Shown here piece after piece: positions 22,284-30,544 of a stretch of 64,000 nt of DNA. The notes below the pieces were generated by a model. It was given only the letters and a program-made list of their open reading frames with translations. It was not told the DNA's origin and searched no databases. This DNA comes from Pseudomonas baltica. GTDB lineage: Bacteria; Pseudomonadota; Gammaproteobacteria; Pseudomonadales; Pseudomonadaceae. Positions within the stretch are counted from its first letter, which is position 1, and each line of letters starts with the position of its first letter. The position numbers were made by a program, and so were the translations under genes. Where the stretch lies: the NCBI RefSeq assembly GCF_031880315.1, contig NZ_CP134771.1:4312501-4376500 (forward strand), written 5' to 3'.

Positions 22284-22718
22284 ATGGATCAACAACGCAT
22301 CAAACAGCTGATCGACCTGCTGGCCGAGTCGGACCTGAGTGAAATGACCCTCAGCGAAGGCGGCACCACGGTGACGCTGAGCCGCCATTCCACTGCATCG
22401 GCAGCAATGCCCCAGAGCCCTGAAGCGGCGCCGTCTGCGGTAGCCGAGGTCGCCCCGCCAGCAGCCCCGATCAATGCACCTGCCGCCAGCCAGATCTGCT
22501 CCCCGCTGTACGGCGTACTGCACCTGACGCCATCACCCGATGAGCCGCCTTTCACCACGATCGGCGCCACCGTGGCGGTCGGGCAGACCCTGTGTATCGT
22601 CGAGGCGATGAAGATGTTCCATCAGGTCAGGGCCAATAAGGCCGGGCGCATCGACGCCATCCTCGCCCAGCCCGGCGAAGAGGTGGAATCCGGCCAGCCG
22701 CTGTTCAGCATTGTCTAG
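22284..22718 (+). CDS. accB: Biotin carboxyl carrier protein (AccB-type)
   Basis: A 144-residue biotin carrier. A short N-terminal helix region ([18 protein letters not shown]) as in AccB, a Pro/Ala-rich linker (about 36-70) and a biotinyl domain with the canonical EAMKM motif (Lys110). It is slightly shorter than E. coli AccB (156) and is probably a pathway-specific paralogue, not the housekeeping subunit, since pxpA and a transporter follow. The ATG at 22284 has 'aaggggcag' upstream; an in-frame ATG at 22260 is possible. Confidence 0.85.
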   Translation: MDQQRIKQLIDLLAESDLSEMTLSEGGTTVTLSRHSTASAAMPQSPEAAPSAVAEVAPPAAPINAPAASQICSPLYGVLHLTPSPDEPPFTTIGATVAVGQTLCIVEAMKMFHQVRANKAGRIDAILAQPGEEVESGQPLFSIV

Positions 22719-22738
22719 CTCACCCACAGGTTGCCCCC

Positions 22739-24094
22739 ATGTTCGATAAAGTACTGATCGCCAACCGCGGTGAAATCGCCCTGCGGATTCAGCGCGCCTG
22801 CCACGGCCTGGGTCTGAAGACGGTGATGGTCTATTCCGAGGCGGATGCCCAGGCGTCCTACCTGCAATACGCTGACGAGGCGCTGTGTATCGGCCCGGCC
22901 GCCCCCGGCCAGAGCTACCTGAATCAGCAAGCGATCCTGTATGCCGCCCAGGCCACCGGCGCCCAGGCGATCCATCCAGGCTACGGCTTTCTCTCCGAGA
23001 ACGCGGACTTCAGCAAGCGTGTCGAAGCCGCTGGCATGACCTTTATCGGCCCCACCGCCGAGTGCATCCGGCAGATGGGTGACAAGGTCGCCGCCAAGCG
23101 CGCCATGCGCAAGGCCGGTGTGCCCTGCGTGCCGGGCCCGGAAGGCTCACTGCCGGATGATCCGGCCAGCATCCAGCGCATCGGTGACGAGATCGGCTAC
23201 CCGGTCATCGTCAAGGCGGCGGGCGGAGGCGGCGGGCGCGGCATGCGCATGGTCGAGCGCGGCGAAGATCTGTTGCCAGCCGTCAGCGTCACCCGCGAAG
23301 AAGCGCGGCGCGCCTTCGGCAACCCCGAGCTCTATATCGAAAAGTTTCTTGGCCACCCGCGGCACGTGGAAATCCAGGTGCTCTGCGATAATCATGGCAA
23401 AGGTGTGTGGCTCGGCAGCCGTGACTGCTCGCAACAGCGCCGCCATCAAAAAGTCCTCGAAGAGGCGCCGGCTCCTGGTATCGACGAGGCGTTGATCGCG
23501 GCAGTGGGCGAGCGCTGTGTGCTGGCTTGTCAGCAGATCGGTTATCGGGGCGTTGGTACGTTCGAGTTCCTGTTCGAAGACGGCGAGTTCTATTTCATCG
23601 AGATGAACACCCGCCTGCAGGTCGAGCATCCGGTCACCGAATTGACCACTGGCATCGACATCGTCCAGCAGCAATTACGCATGGCCTTGGGTGAGTCGCT
23701 GACGCTCCAGCAAAGCGATGTGCGCACCCACGGCCACTCGCTGGAGTGTCGCATCAACGCCGAGGACCCGCAGACCTTCATCCCCACCCCCGGCCGCGTC
23801 ACCCGCTGGGAAGTACCGGGCGGCATGGGCGTGCGGGTCGATTCTCACGTGAGCGCCGGCTATCAGGTGCCGCCCTATTACGACTCGATGATCGCCAAGG
23901 TCATCACCCACGGCGCGACCCGCGATGAAGCCTTGGCGCGGATGCGTACGGCGTTGGCGCAGTTGCGTATCGAGGGCATCTCAAGCAACGTCGCGCTGCA
24001 CCGCGACATTCTCCAGGACCCGGACTTCTGTGCAGGTTCGGTGGACATTCATCACCTGGAACGTTGGCTCAAGGCCCGTCGGGAAGCGGAGTAA
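22739..24094 (+). CDS. accC: Biotin carboxylase (AccC-type)
   Basis: ATP-dependent carboxylation of carrier-bound biotin. The 451 residues match AccC length. Motifs: '[18 protein letters not shown]' at the N-terminus, the ATP-grasp Gly-rich loop [11 protein letters not shown], '[19 protein letters not shown]' and '[14 protein letters not shown]' with the catalytic Glu, Arg and Lys residues. It starts 20 bases after the carrier gene. The context (pxpA, second carrier-like protein, importer) suggests a dedicated carboxylase and not fatty-acid synthesis. Confidence 0.88.
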   Translation: MFDKVLIANRGEIALRIQRACHGLGLKTVMVYSEADAQASYLQYADEALCIGPAAPGQSYLNQQAILYAAQATGAQAIHPGYGFLSENADFSKRVEAAGMTFIGPTAECIRQMGDKVAAKRAMRKAGVPCVPGPEGSLPDDPASIQRIGDEIGYPVIVKAAGGGGGRGMRMVERGEDLLPAVSVTREEARRAFGNPELYIEKFLGHPRHVEIQVLCDNHGKGVWLGSRDCSQQRRHQKVLEEAPAPGIDEALIAAVGERCVLACQQIGYRGVGTFEFLFEDGEFYFIEMNTRLQVEHPVTELTTGIDIVQQQLRMALGESLTLQQSDVRTHGHSLECRINAEDPQTFIPTPGRVTRWEVPGGMGVRVDSHVSAGYQVPPYYDSMIAKVITHGATRDEALARMRTALAQLRIEGISSNVALHRDILQDPDFCAGSVDIHHLERWLKARREAE

Positions 24095-24099
24095 TCACG

Positions 24100-24519
24100 A
24101 TGCACATCAGCAAGATTCGCCAGATCGTCGAATGGGTCAGCAGCGCCAACCTGGCGCAGTTCGAACTGCACAGCAGCGAGTTCAGCATCCGCTTGACTCG
24201 GCCGGCCAAAACTCCCGCCAGCACGCCGCGCCAGGCGTCCATCACCGAGGCACCGGCCATCGAGACACCGGCGCTGAAGATCGCCGCCATGGCTACCGTG
24301 TGCGGCCGCTTCCTGTCGCGGCATCCCTCGCGCGATGAACCCGAGGTGCGCCCCGGCGATGCCCTGGAGCCTGGCACTCTGGTCGGCCTGATCGCGGTGG
24401 GCAAGTTGCTGTTGCCGGTCACGGCCACCGCCAGCGGCACCCTGGGCGCCTTCATGGTCGCCGACCAACAACTGGTGGGCTACGGCACACCGCTGGTATC
24501 GCTGGCCGAGCCAGCTTGA
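24100..24519 (+). CDS. Second biotin/lipoyl carrier-like protein with degenerate biotin site
   Basis: A 139-residue protein with the layout of a biotin carrier: an N-terminal helix (ISKIRQIVEWVSSANLAQFE), a linker and a C-terminal biotinyl/lipoyl-like fold (GDALEPGTLVGLIAVGKLLL ...). Where the first carrier has EAMKM, this one has AVGKL; Lys102 is kept but both flanking Met are lost. It may be a non-biotinylated structural subunit or carry another group. The ATG at 24100 starts 6 bases after accC. Confidence 0.7.
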   Translation: MHISKIRQIVEWVSSANLAQFELHSSEFSIRLTRPAKTPASTPRQASITEAPAIETPALKIAAMATVCGRFLSRHPSRDEPEVRPGDALEPGTLVGLIAVGKLLLPVTATASGTLGAFMVADQQLVGYGTPLVSLAEPA

Positions 24520-24529
24520 GGAGCAGCAC

Positions 24530-25297
24530 ATGAAAATCGATTTGAATGCGGACCTCGGCGAAGGCTTCGGCGCTTACCGAATGGGCGAGGACGAGGCGTT
24601 GATGCAGATCATCTCGTCGGCCAACGTCGCCTGCGGCTTTCATGCCGGCGACCCGCTGATCATGGACAGCACCGTGCGCTTGGCACTGGCGGGCGGGATC
24701 GATCTGGGTGCGCACGTGGGTTTCCCCGACTTGCTCGGGTTCGGCCGCCGCAAGATGCAGATCGAAACGCGCGAGCTGGCCACCTACGTCATCTATCAAC
24801 TGGGCGCGCTGGCCGGTTTCGCCGCCGCTATCGGGCACCGCATGACCCACATGAGTTTCCACGGTGCGCTGGGCAACATGGCCGCCGCCGATGCCGACCT
24901 CGCCGATCCGTTGATCGCCGCGGTGGCCGCGTTCGACTCGAAGCTGATCATCAGTTCGTCCACCAGCCGCGCCATTGAAGCTGCGGCCGAACGTCACGGC
25001 TTGCGGGTGGCCACCACTTTCCTGGCCGATCGTGCGTACGATAAGAGCGGCCTGTTGGTGCCACGCCAGTTGCCCGACTCGGTCATCAAGGACCCGCTCA
25101 AGGTGCGCGATCGCGTGCGCCAGTTGCTCGATGAAGGCACCGTGACTTGCTACACCGGCGAGCGCATCAAGATCGATGCCTGCTCCATTCTGCTCCACGG
25201 TGATACCGCAGGCTCCGTGGAGCTGGCCCGCGGCATTCGCCGGGAAATCGAGCAGGGCGGCGGCGAAATAGTCCCTGTTTCACACCTGATCCCCTGA
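24530..25297 (+). CDS. pxpA: 5-oxoprolinase subunit A (LamB/YcsF family)
   Basis: PxpA is a metal-dependent deacetylase-like TIM-barrel protein that, with PxpB and PxpC, performs ATP-dependent cleavage of 5-oxoproline to glutamate. The 255-residue product has the family signatures 'MKIDLNADLGEGFGAYRMG', 'SANVACGFHAGDP' and 'ILLHGDTAGSVE'. 'gaggagcagcac' precedes the ATG. Its partners are not adjacent here but lie at 36276-37960 on the other strand. With a biotin carboxylase next door, the true substrate may be another lactam or cyclic amide. Confidence 0.9.
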   Translation: MKIDLNADLGEGFGAYRMGEDEALMQIISSANVACGFHAGDPLIMDSTVRLALAGGIDLGAHVGFPDLLGFGRRKMQIETRELATYVIYQLGALAGFAAAIGHRMTHMSFHGALGNMAAADADLADPLIAAVAAFDSKLIISSSTSRAIEAAAERHGLRVATTFLADRAYDKSGLLVPRQLPDSVIKDPLKVRDRVRQLLDEGTVTCYTGERIKIDACSILLHGDTAGSVELARGIRREIEQGGGEIVPVSHLIP

Positions 25298-25319
25298 TTT
25301 TACGGGGCCTTGCGGGGCC

Positions 25320-25334
25320 ATAAGGCGGGCTTAT
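25320..25334. promoter_or_regulatory. Putative Nac-like operator, copy 3
   Basis: ATAAGGCGGGCTTAT, a full ATAAG-N5-CTTAT palindrome in the 140-base gap between pxpA and the SDR gene. It suggests a second promoter for the SDR/transporter half of the operon. Confidence 0.55.
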
Positions 25335-25437
25335 CGCCACACAGCGATTACGTCTTGGCGCCCACAATCGCCGCCCAGTACAGTCGATACCAAGACCTGC
25401 CATGCGGGTCGTCGAACGCTTTGATGAGGAATGCGAC

Positions 25438-26184
25438 ATGCCATTTTCTGACTACAAAACCGCGCTGGTCACCGGGGCTTCTTCGGGCATCGGTGCCGCG
25501 ACCGTCGAGCGTCTGTGCCGCGAAGGCATCACGGTGCATGCGGTGGCGCGCAATGCCGAGAACCTGGCAGCGCTGGCCAAGCGCACTGGCTGCATTCCTC
25601 ACGCTCTGGACGTCGCCGATCTCAAAGGCATGACCGCTTTGGCCGAAGGTCTGGAAATCGACATCCTGGTCAACAATGCCGGAGTCGATCGTCCGGGTTC
25701 GATCCTCAACGCAGACGCCGAGGGCATCGATGCGCTGATCGACGTCAACCTGCGCGCGGTGCTACATCTCACGCGGCTGTTCGTGCCTGGCATGGTAGCG
25801 CGCGATCGCGGCCATGTGATCAATATCAGTTCCATCGCTGCGGCCTACAACTTCGGTGGCAATTCCACGTATCACGCCACCAAGGCGGCGGTGAGCATGC
25901 TCTCGCGCAATCTGCGTATCGATGTGTTCGGCAAGCGCGTGCGTGTCACTGAAATCTGCCCGGGCCGCGTGGCCACGGACATCTTCGCCCACGTGCATGG
26001 CAACCCTGAAGAGAGCCACAAGAAGTACATCGAAGGTTTCGAACTGCCGGTGGCCAGCGACATTGCTGACGCCATTGCCTTTGCCATCGCAGCCCCGGTG
26101 TCCATGAATGTCGGCCATATGGAAATCACTCCGACCCTGCAGGTGCCGGGCGGCCTGCAGACGACGCGCCCTCAGGAGAGTTGA
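25438..26184 (+). CDS. Short-chain dehydrogenase/reductase
   Basis: A 248-residue classical SDR. It has the cofactor motif TGASSGIG near the N-terminus, NNAG ('ILVNNAGVDRPG'), the catalytic Ser in 'VINISSIAA' and the Tyr-x3-Lys in 'STYHATKAA'. 'gatgaggaatgcgac' precedes the ATG at 25438. It lies between pxpA and an ABC importer, so it probably oxidises or reduces a pathway intermediate. The exact substrate is not evident. Confidence 0.87.
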   Translation: MPFSDYKTALVTGASSGIGAATVERLCREGITVHAVARNAENLAALAKRTGCIPHALDVADLKGMTALAEGLEIDILVNNAGVDRPGSILNADAEGIDALIDVNLRAVLHLTRLFVPGMVARDRGHVINISSIAAAYNFGGNSTYHATKAAVSMLSRNLRIDVFGKRVRVTEICPGRVATDIFAHVHGNPEESHKKYIEGFELPVASDIADAIAFAIAAPVSMNVGHMEITPTLQVPGGLQTTRPQES

Positions 26185-26280
26185 GGCAGCAGCCGGACCA
26201 GAACGGGATCTCACCCGTCACGCCTGCGGGCTCCGGTTTTCATTTCATGCTGCCGCTACAGATATCCGAAGGTGATTCCC

Positions 26281-26982
26281 ATGATTAAAGGTTTCGACCT
26301 GGGGCCGATTTTGACGGGCGAGTACGCCGCGCTGATGCTGCAGGGCGCGGAGTTGACCCTCAAGCTGATGCTCTGCGCGTGGCTGCTGGCCATGAGCCTG
26401 GCCTTTTTGCTGGTGGTCGTACGCCTGACCCACAACAAGCTGGCCGTGGCTCTGGTGGCGGGCTATGTGGCCTATCACCGCAACGTGCCGACGCTGGTGC
26501 AATTGATGCTCTGGTATTTCGGCGTACCGACCTTGCTGCCCGATAGCGCGCAGTTGTGGCTGGCCAACTACAGCACCGAATTCATTTTCGCGGTGATCGC
26601 GCTGGGCCTGTGCCAAGCGGCGTACTTTTCCGAGGACCTGCGTGCCGGCCTGCGTGCCATCCCCGATGGGCAGACCGAAGCGGCGCGGGCGCTGGGCATG
26701 GGCTACATGCGTTCGATGCGCTACGTGATCCTGCCGCAGGGCATCCGCAATTCGCTGCCGTCGCTGATCAACCACACCGTGCTGCTGTTCAAGAACACCA
26801 GTCTGGCCATGGCCATCGGCGTGGTGGAGCTGACCTACGCCACCCGTGAAGTTGAAAACTACACCTTCCGCACGTTCGAGTCGTACCTGGTCGCCACCGT
26901 CGGCTATCTGGTGGTCTCGTTGTTGCTGATGGGCATCGGGGCGCTTATCGCTCGCCGTTTCGATCTGGCCAGAGCGAGGTAA
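26281..26982 (+). CDS. Amino-acid ABC transporter permease 1
   Basis: Inner-membrane permease of the HisM/GlnP family, 233 residues, with about five hydrophobic segments and the EAA loop 'GLRAIPDGQTEAARALGMGY' that contacts the ATPase. The ATG at 26281 follows 'gaaggtgattccc'; an in-frame GTG at 26272 overlaps that ribosome site and is less likely. The next permease begins 6 bases after the stop. Confidence 0.88.
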   Translation: MIKGFDLGPILTGEYAALMLQGAELTLKLMLCAWLLAMSLAFLLVVVRLTHNKLAVALVAGYVAYHRNVPTLVQLMLWYFGVPTLLPDSAQLWLANYSTEFIFAVIALGLCQAAYFSEDLRAGLRAIPDGQTEAARALGMGYMRSMRYVILPQGIRNSLPSLINHTVLLFKNTSLAMAIGVVELTYATREVENYTFRTFESYLVATVGYLVVSLLLMGIGALIARRFDLARAR

Positions 26983-26988
26983 TCAGTC

Positions 26989-27747
26989 ATGTTCGATGTG
27001 TTCGCTATCGTCCACAACAACTGGGAATTGCTGCTGATCGGCCAGTACCCGAACGGTCCACTGGGCGGGTTGGTCAGCACGCTGATCCTTTCCGCGCTGG
27101 CGCTGGTAATTGCCTTCCCGCTGAGCATCCTGCTGGCCATGGCGCGCATTTCGCCATTCCGCGCGCTGCGTTACCCGGCCTTCGTGTGGGTGTACGTGCT
27201 GCGTGGTATTCCGTTGTTGCTGGTGGTGTTCTGGACCTACTTTCTGGTGCCAGTGCTGATCGGCCGCAACATCAGCGCCTTCACGACCATGCTCTGCACG
27301 CTGGTGATCTATCAGAGCGCCTACCTCAGCGAGATCGTGCGCGGGGGCATTCAGGCCTTGCCCAACGGTCAGTACGAAGCGTCGCGGGCACTGGGTATGG
27401 GCTATTGGCGGGCGATGACCTGGGTGATCCTGCCGCAGGCGCTGTACAACGCCTTGCCGAGCCTGATCAGCCAGTTCGTGTCGATCATCAAGGAGACAAC
27501 GCTGGGCTACATCATCAATCTGCAGGAGCTGACGTTCTCGGCCAATCAGGTCAACAACCAGCTGCTGACCAAGCCGTTCCAGGTTTATTTCATTCTGGCG
27601 GCGAGCTACTTCTGCATCTGCTACAGCCTGACGCGAGTGGCCGGCGCCGTGGAAAAGCGCATCGAGCGCAAGCGCAAGGGTGACAACGGCAGCGCTCCGG
27701 CAGCCAAGGTCATTCCCGAACTCGTCTCCACCGATCTCTCCAGGTAA
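26989..27747 (+). CDS. Amino-acid ABC transporter permease 2
   Basis: A 252-residue second permease of the same polar amino-acid family, with an EAA loop '[20 protein letters not shown]' and several membrane segments ('[20 protein letters not shown]'). It probably forms a heterodimer with the preceding permease. A charged C-terminal tail ([11 protein letters not shown]) lies in the cytoplasm. It starts 6 bases after permease 1 and 5 bases before the ATPase gene. Confidence 0.88.
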   Translation: MFDVFAIVHNNWELLLIGQYPNGPLGGLVSTLILSALALVIAFPLSILLAMARISPFRALRYPAFVWVYVLRGIPLLLVVFWTYFLVPVLIGRNISAFTTMLCTLVIYQSAYLSEIVRGGIQALPNGQYEASRALGMGYWRAMTWVILPQALYNALPSLISQFVSIIKETTLGYIINLQELTFSANQVNNQLLTKPFQVYFILAASYFCICYSLTRVAGAVEKRIERKRKGDNGSAPAAKVIPELVSTDLSR

Positions 27748-27752
27748 TCGCC

Positions 27753-28490
27753 ATGCAACCGATGATCACATTCGCCAATATCGACAAGTGGTACGGCGCG
27801 TACCGCGCCCTCACCACTATCAACGCCGAGATCACCAAGGGTGAAGTGGTGGTTGTCTGCGGGCCTTCGGGCTCGGGCAAGTCCACGCTGATCCGCACGG
27901 TCAATCGCCTTGAGGGCATTCAGGGCGGGCAGATTCTGTTCGAGGGGCACGATATCCATGGTACCGATGCCAACGTCAATCGCCTGCGCAGCCGTATCGG
28001 TTTCGTGTTTCAGAGCTTCAATCTATTCCCCCATCTGTCGGTGCTCGACAACGTGATTCTGTCGCCCACCAAGGTCAAGGGCATCAAGGGTTCCGCGGCC
28101 AAGAAGCAGGCGATGGAGCTGCTCGACCGCGTTGGCATGGCGCACAAGGCCGGGGCCTATCCGGGGCAGCTGTCCGGTGGTCAGCAGCAGCGCGTGGCGA
28201 TCGCCCGGGCCTTGGCCATGGAGCCGCCGGTGATGCTCTTCGACGAGCCCACCAGTGCGCTGGACCCAGAAATGGTCGGCGAAGTACTCAGTGTGATGCG
28301 CGGCTTGGCCAAGGAGGGCATGACCATGATGTGCGTCACCCACGAGATGAATTTCGCCCGCGAAGTAGCCGACACGATCTGGTTCATGGATGCCGGGCAG
28401 ATCCTCGAAAAGGCCACGCCCGAGGTGTTCTTCAGCCAGCCGGCGCACCCGCGCGCGCAGCGTTTCATCAGCGATTTACGCTCTCATTGA
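27753..28490 (+). CDS. Amino-acid ABC transporter ATP-binding protein
   Basis: A 245-residue GlnQ/HisP-type ATPase with Walker A (GPSGSGKS), Q-loop '[11 protein letters not shown]', signature LSGGQQQR, Walker B ([14 protein letters not shown]) and H-loop 'CVTHEM'. It energises the two upstream permeases and completes a canonical importer with the binding protein that follows. Confidence 0.92.
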   Translation: MQPMITFANIDKWYGAYRALTTINAEITKGEVVVVCGPSGSGKSTLIRTVNRLEGIQGGQILFEGHDIHGTDANVNRLRSRIGFVFQSFNLFPHLSVLDNVILSPTKVKGIKGSAAKKQAMELLDRVGMAHKAGAYPGQLSGGQQQRVAIARALAMEPPVMLFDEPTSALDPEMVGEVLSVMRGLAKEGMTMMCVTHEMNFAREVADTIWFMDAGQILEKATPEVFFSQPAHPRAQRFISDLRSH

Positions 28491-28580
28491 GGCGCCGTCA
28501 GAGCCGCCCTCGAATTTTGCGCGGGCCTCCGCGCGTACTCAGCCTGCCGCCCCAACTACACACTTTTTGAGGAAGGATGC

Positions 28581-29414
28581 ATGCGTATCAAATCGGCCTG
28601 TCTGGCCCTGATGTTCACCCCCGTAATGGCCATGACTGCGCACGCTGATCAGTGGGCCGATGTGCAGGCCAAGCAGACCTTGAGCTGCGGCGTATATTCC
28701 GACGTCCCCCCGTTCTCTTCGCCCAGCCCCACCACCCGTGCGCTCGAAGGCATGGATGTGGACCTGTGCAACGCCCTGGCCAAGCACCTTGGCGTGAAGG
28801 TCGAGCTCAAACCGCTGTCGGGTGAAGCTCGAGTTCCGGAAGTGAAGATGGGGCGCGTAGACGTGGTCATCGCCAACCTGGCGTACACCAAGACCCGCGC
28901 CCAGCAGATCCAGTTCAGCGACCCCTACTACGTGGCCAAGGAAATGCTCGTGGTGAAAAAGCCACTGGCTGACGAACCGCGTTCGTACTTCGAAGGCAAG
29001 CGCATCAGCGCCACCAAGGGCTCGACATCCGAACAGTCGATTCGCATGGCCAAGGCTACCCCTGTGACCTTCCAGGACACCGGTTCGGCGTACCTGGCCG
29101 TGCAGCAGAACAAGGTGCTGGGCGTGGTGACCAACGCGATGTCGGCAACCAAGCTGGTGAGCCAGGCCGCCGCCGGTGGTGTCGAGCTGGGCATCGTCAA
29201 GGAGCCGATGGCGCTGGAGCCTGTGAGCGTGGGCATGCGCCTTGACGAGCCGGCCATGCTGGCGAAGGTCAATGACGCGTTGATGGCGATGGAAAACGCT
29301 GGCGAGATCGATCAGATCTGGGCCAAGTGGATCGGCCCGAACACCGAGTACAAGATGGTTCGCGAAGAGAAGGTGCAGAAACTCAGCGCACTCAAGTTCG
29401 AACCGCTGGAGTGA
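28581..29414 (+). CDS. Amino-acid ABC transporter substrate-binding protein
   Basis: A 277-residue periplasmic binding protein (SBP_bac_3) with a signal peptide of about 22 residues ending AHA, then 'LSCGVYSDVPPFSSPSP' and 'GMDVDLCNALAKHLGVKVEL'. 'gaggaaggatgc' lies directly before the ATG. It ends the operon that begins at 22284; placement after the ATPase is common for such importers. By context it may bind a pyroglutamate-like or other cyclic amino-acid derivative. Confidence 0.88.
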   Translation: MRIKSACLALMFTPVMAMTAHADQWADVQAKQTLSCGVYSDVPPFSSPSPTTRALEGMDVDLCNALAKHLGVKVELKPLSGEARVPEVKMGRVDVVIANLAYTKTRAQQIQFSDPYYVAKEMLVVKKPLADEPRSYFEGKRISATKGSTSEQSIRMAKATPVTFQDTGSAYLAVQQNKVLGVVTNAMSATKLVSQAAAGGVELGIVKEPMALEPVSVGMRLDEPAMLAKVNDALMAMENAGEIDQIWAKWIGPNTEYKMVREEKVQKLSALKFEPLE

Positions 29415-29465
29415 TCAGCGGCTCAGTTGAACGATCGGTTTATCAAAGTCCACGGAGCGTCGAAT

Positions 29466-29735
29466 ATGAAAACGTTGATGGCGGTTGCGGCCTTGTTGGT
29501 TGCAGGTAACGCGATGGCGGCCGAGGACATGTGTTCTCTGCAGCTGCAAAAACTCACTGATGAGGCGACGGTTGCCAAGCCGGCGTCTACCACTGGGTCG
29601 TCTTCGGAGGTCAACAAGTTGATCGCTGAGGCCAAGGGGTACAAGGCCAAAGGTGATTTGGACAACTGCGCTCGTAGTGGTCAGAAGGCGTTGACGTTGA
29701 TCAAGCAGAATGGCGGTAGTTCGGCTACGCAATAA
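29466..29735 (+). CDS. Small exported protein of unknown function
   Basis: An 89-residue protein with a clear signal peptide (MKTLMAVAALLVAGNAMA) and a mature part of about 70 residues, Lys-rich, with two Cys (in 'EDMCSLQLQK' and 'DNCARSGQK') that could form a disulphide. I do not recognise a family; short periplasmic proteins of this kind are common in pseudomonads. 'cacggagcgtcgaat' precedes the ATG at 29466. It lies 51 bases after the binding-protein gene and may be cotranscribed. A gene-free repeat block follows. Confidence 0.65.
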   Translation: MKTLMAVAALLVAGNAMAAEDMCSLQLQKLTDEATVAKPASTTGSSSEVNKLIAEAKGYKAKGDLDNCARSGQKALTLIKQNGGSSATQ

Positions 29736-29792
29736 GGCTGAGTGTTGCTGGGTGGCTTTATTGGTCGGTGGGGGGGGGCGTTGATTGGGGTG

Positions 29793-30018
29793 GTTCTGCT
29801 TTCGAATCGGCCTTGGGGTCGCGGCCCCCGCCATTGGCCCCTCGCTGACGCTCGGGGTTCCCGCGCTTCGACGCACTGACGAGGGGCACGCCCCGATGGG
29901 CCTTCCGTGGCCCAACGGGGCTTAGCCGGCATCCATGCCGGCTATCCCCTCGTCAGTGCGTCGAAACGCGGCCTGCTGGAAGGGGGCCGCGACCCCAAGG
30001 CCGATTCGAAAGCAGAAC
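29793..30018. repeat. Nested palindromic element, copy 1 (226 bp)
   Basis: Outer arms are a perfect 37-bp inverted repeat (29793-29829 with 29982-30018). Inside is a second 25-bp inverted pair with one mismatch (29862-29886 with 29946-29970), and inside that two hairpins, one with arms gccccgatgggcc/ggcccaacggggc and one with agccggcat/atgccggct. The whole could fold as a multi-branched cruciform or RNA. No coding frame is supported. Confidence 0.85.
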
Positions 30019-30074
30019 AGTGACATCAGTGCCGTTGCTTCAAAAAAGCTTTAGGACGCTCCCCAAATCTCGGC

Positions 30075-30294
30075 TGGTCCTTTGCTGCGGGCCTGTGCGG
30101 CGCGCCCCTCCAGCAGGCCGCGTGCAGGCGCCTGAAGAGAGGGAGATCCCGGCAGGATGCCGGGTCAGGCGCGTTGGGCCATGGATGGCCCATTGCGCCG
30201 TGCCCTCTCTTCAGGTGTCTGCACGCGGGTACCCTGAGCCTAGGCGAAGGGCCAATGGACAGGGCGATCCGCACAGGCCCGCAGCAAAGGGCCA
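30075..30294. repeat. Nested palindromic element, copy 2 (220 bp), inverted relative to copy 1
   Basis: Outer arms of 26 bp (30075-30100 with 30269-30294, one mismatch), an inner 25-bp pair with two mismatches (cgcgtgcaggcgcctgaaga... with its inverted partner) and two central hairpins (cccggcaggatgccggg; ggcgc...gcgcc). The unpaired spacers match copy 1 in reverse complement, for example 'ccattggcccctcgc' against the complement of 'gcgaagggccaatgg'. The same element is therefore present twice, head to head or tail to tail. Confidence 0.8.
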
Positions 30295-30300
30295 CACCCC

Positions 30301-30372
30301 AATCGCCCAATCGCCCAATCGCCCAATCGCCCAATCGCCCAATCGCCCAATCGCCCAATCGCCCAATCGCCC
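30301..30372. repeat. Tandem array of nine 8-bp units
   Basis: Nine exact copies of AATCGCCC (30301-30372), then a degenerate continuation 'agtcc'. The array follows palindromic element 2 and is 172 bases upstream of the aminotransferase start. Such perfect octamers are prone to slippage. It lies outside any supported gene. Confidence 0.93.
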
Positions 30373-30544
30373 AGTCCAAAAAGATGGCGCACGATGCTTG
30401 TTGCCGGCCGCCAAACAGGTCCATCCATTTCTGTTATGTCTCCACAGCAAAGCTCTATTGGAGGGCGTGCGCTGTTTGCTTTTATGCTTTTTCCCAGCTC
30501 CCGAGCGCGCAACCCCGATCTCGCCACCACGAAGACTGACGCCA

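Noticed and set aside
30301..30372. The 8-bp array considered as a CRISPR array
   Set aside because: The units are directly adjacent with no spacers and no cas genes are present.
30020..30544. An N-terminal extension of the aminotransferase with repeated PIAQSPNR units
   Set aside because: It reads through the palindrome and the 8-bp tandem repeat; the family-like protein begins at the ATG at 30545.
29736..30544. The repeat block considered as an insertion sequence or integron attC array
   Set aside because: No transposase or integrase frame, no target-site duplication visible, and the arms do not show the attC core sites.
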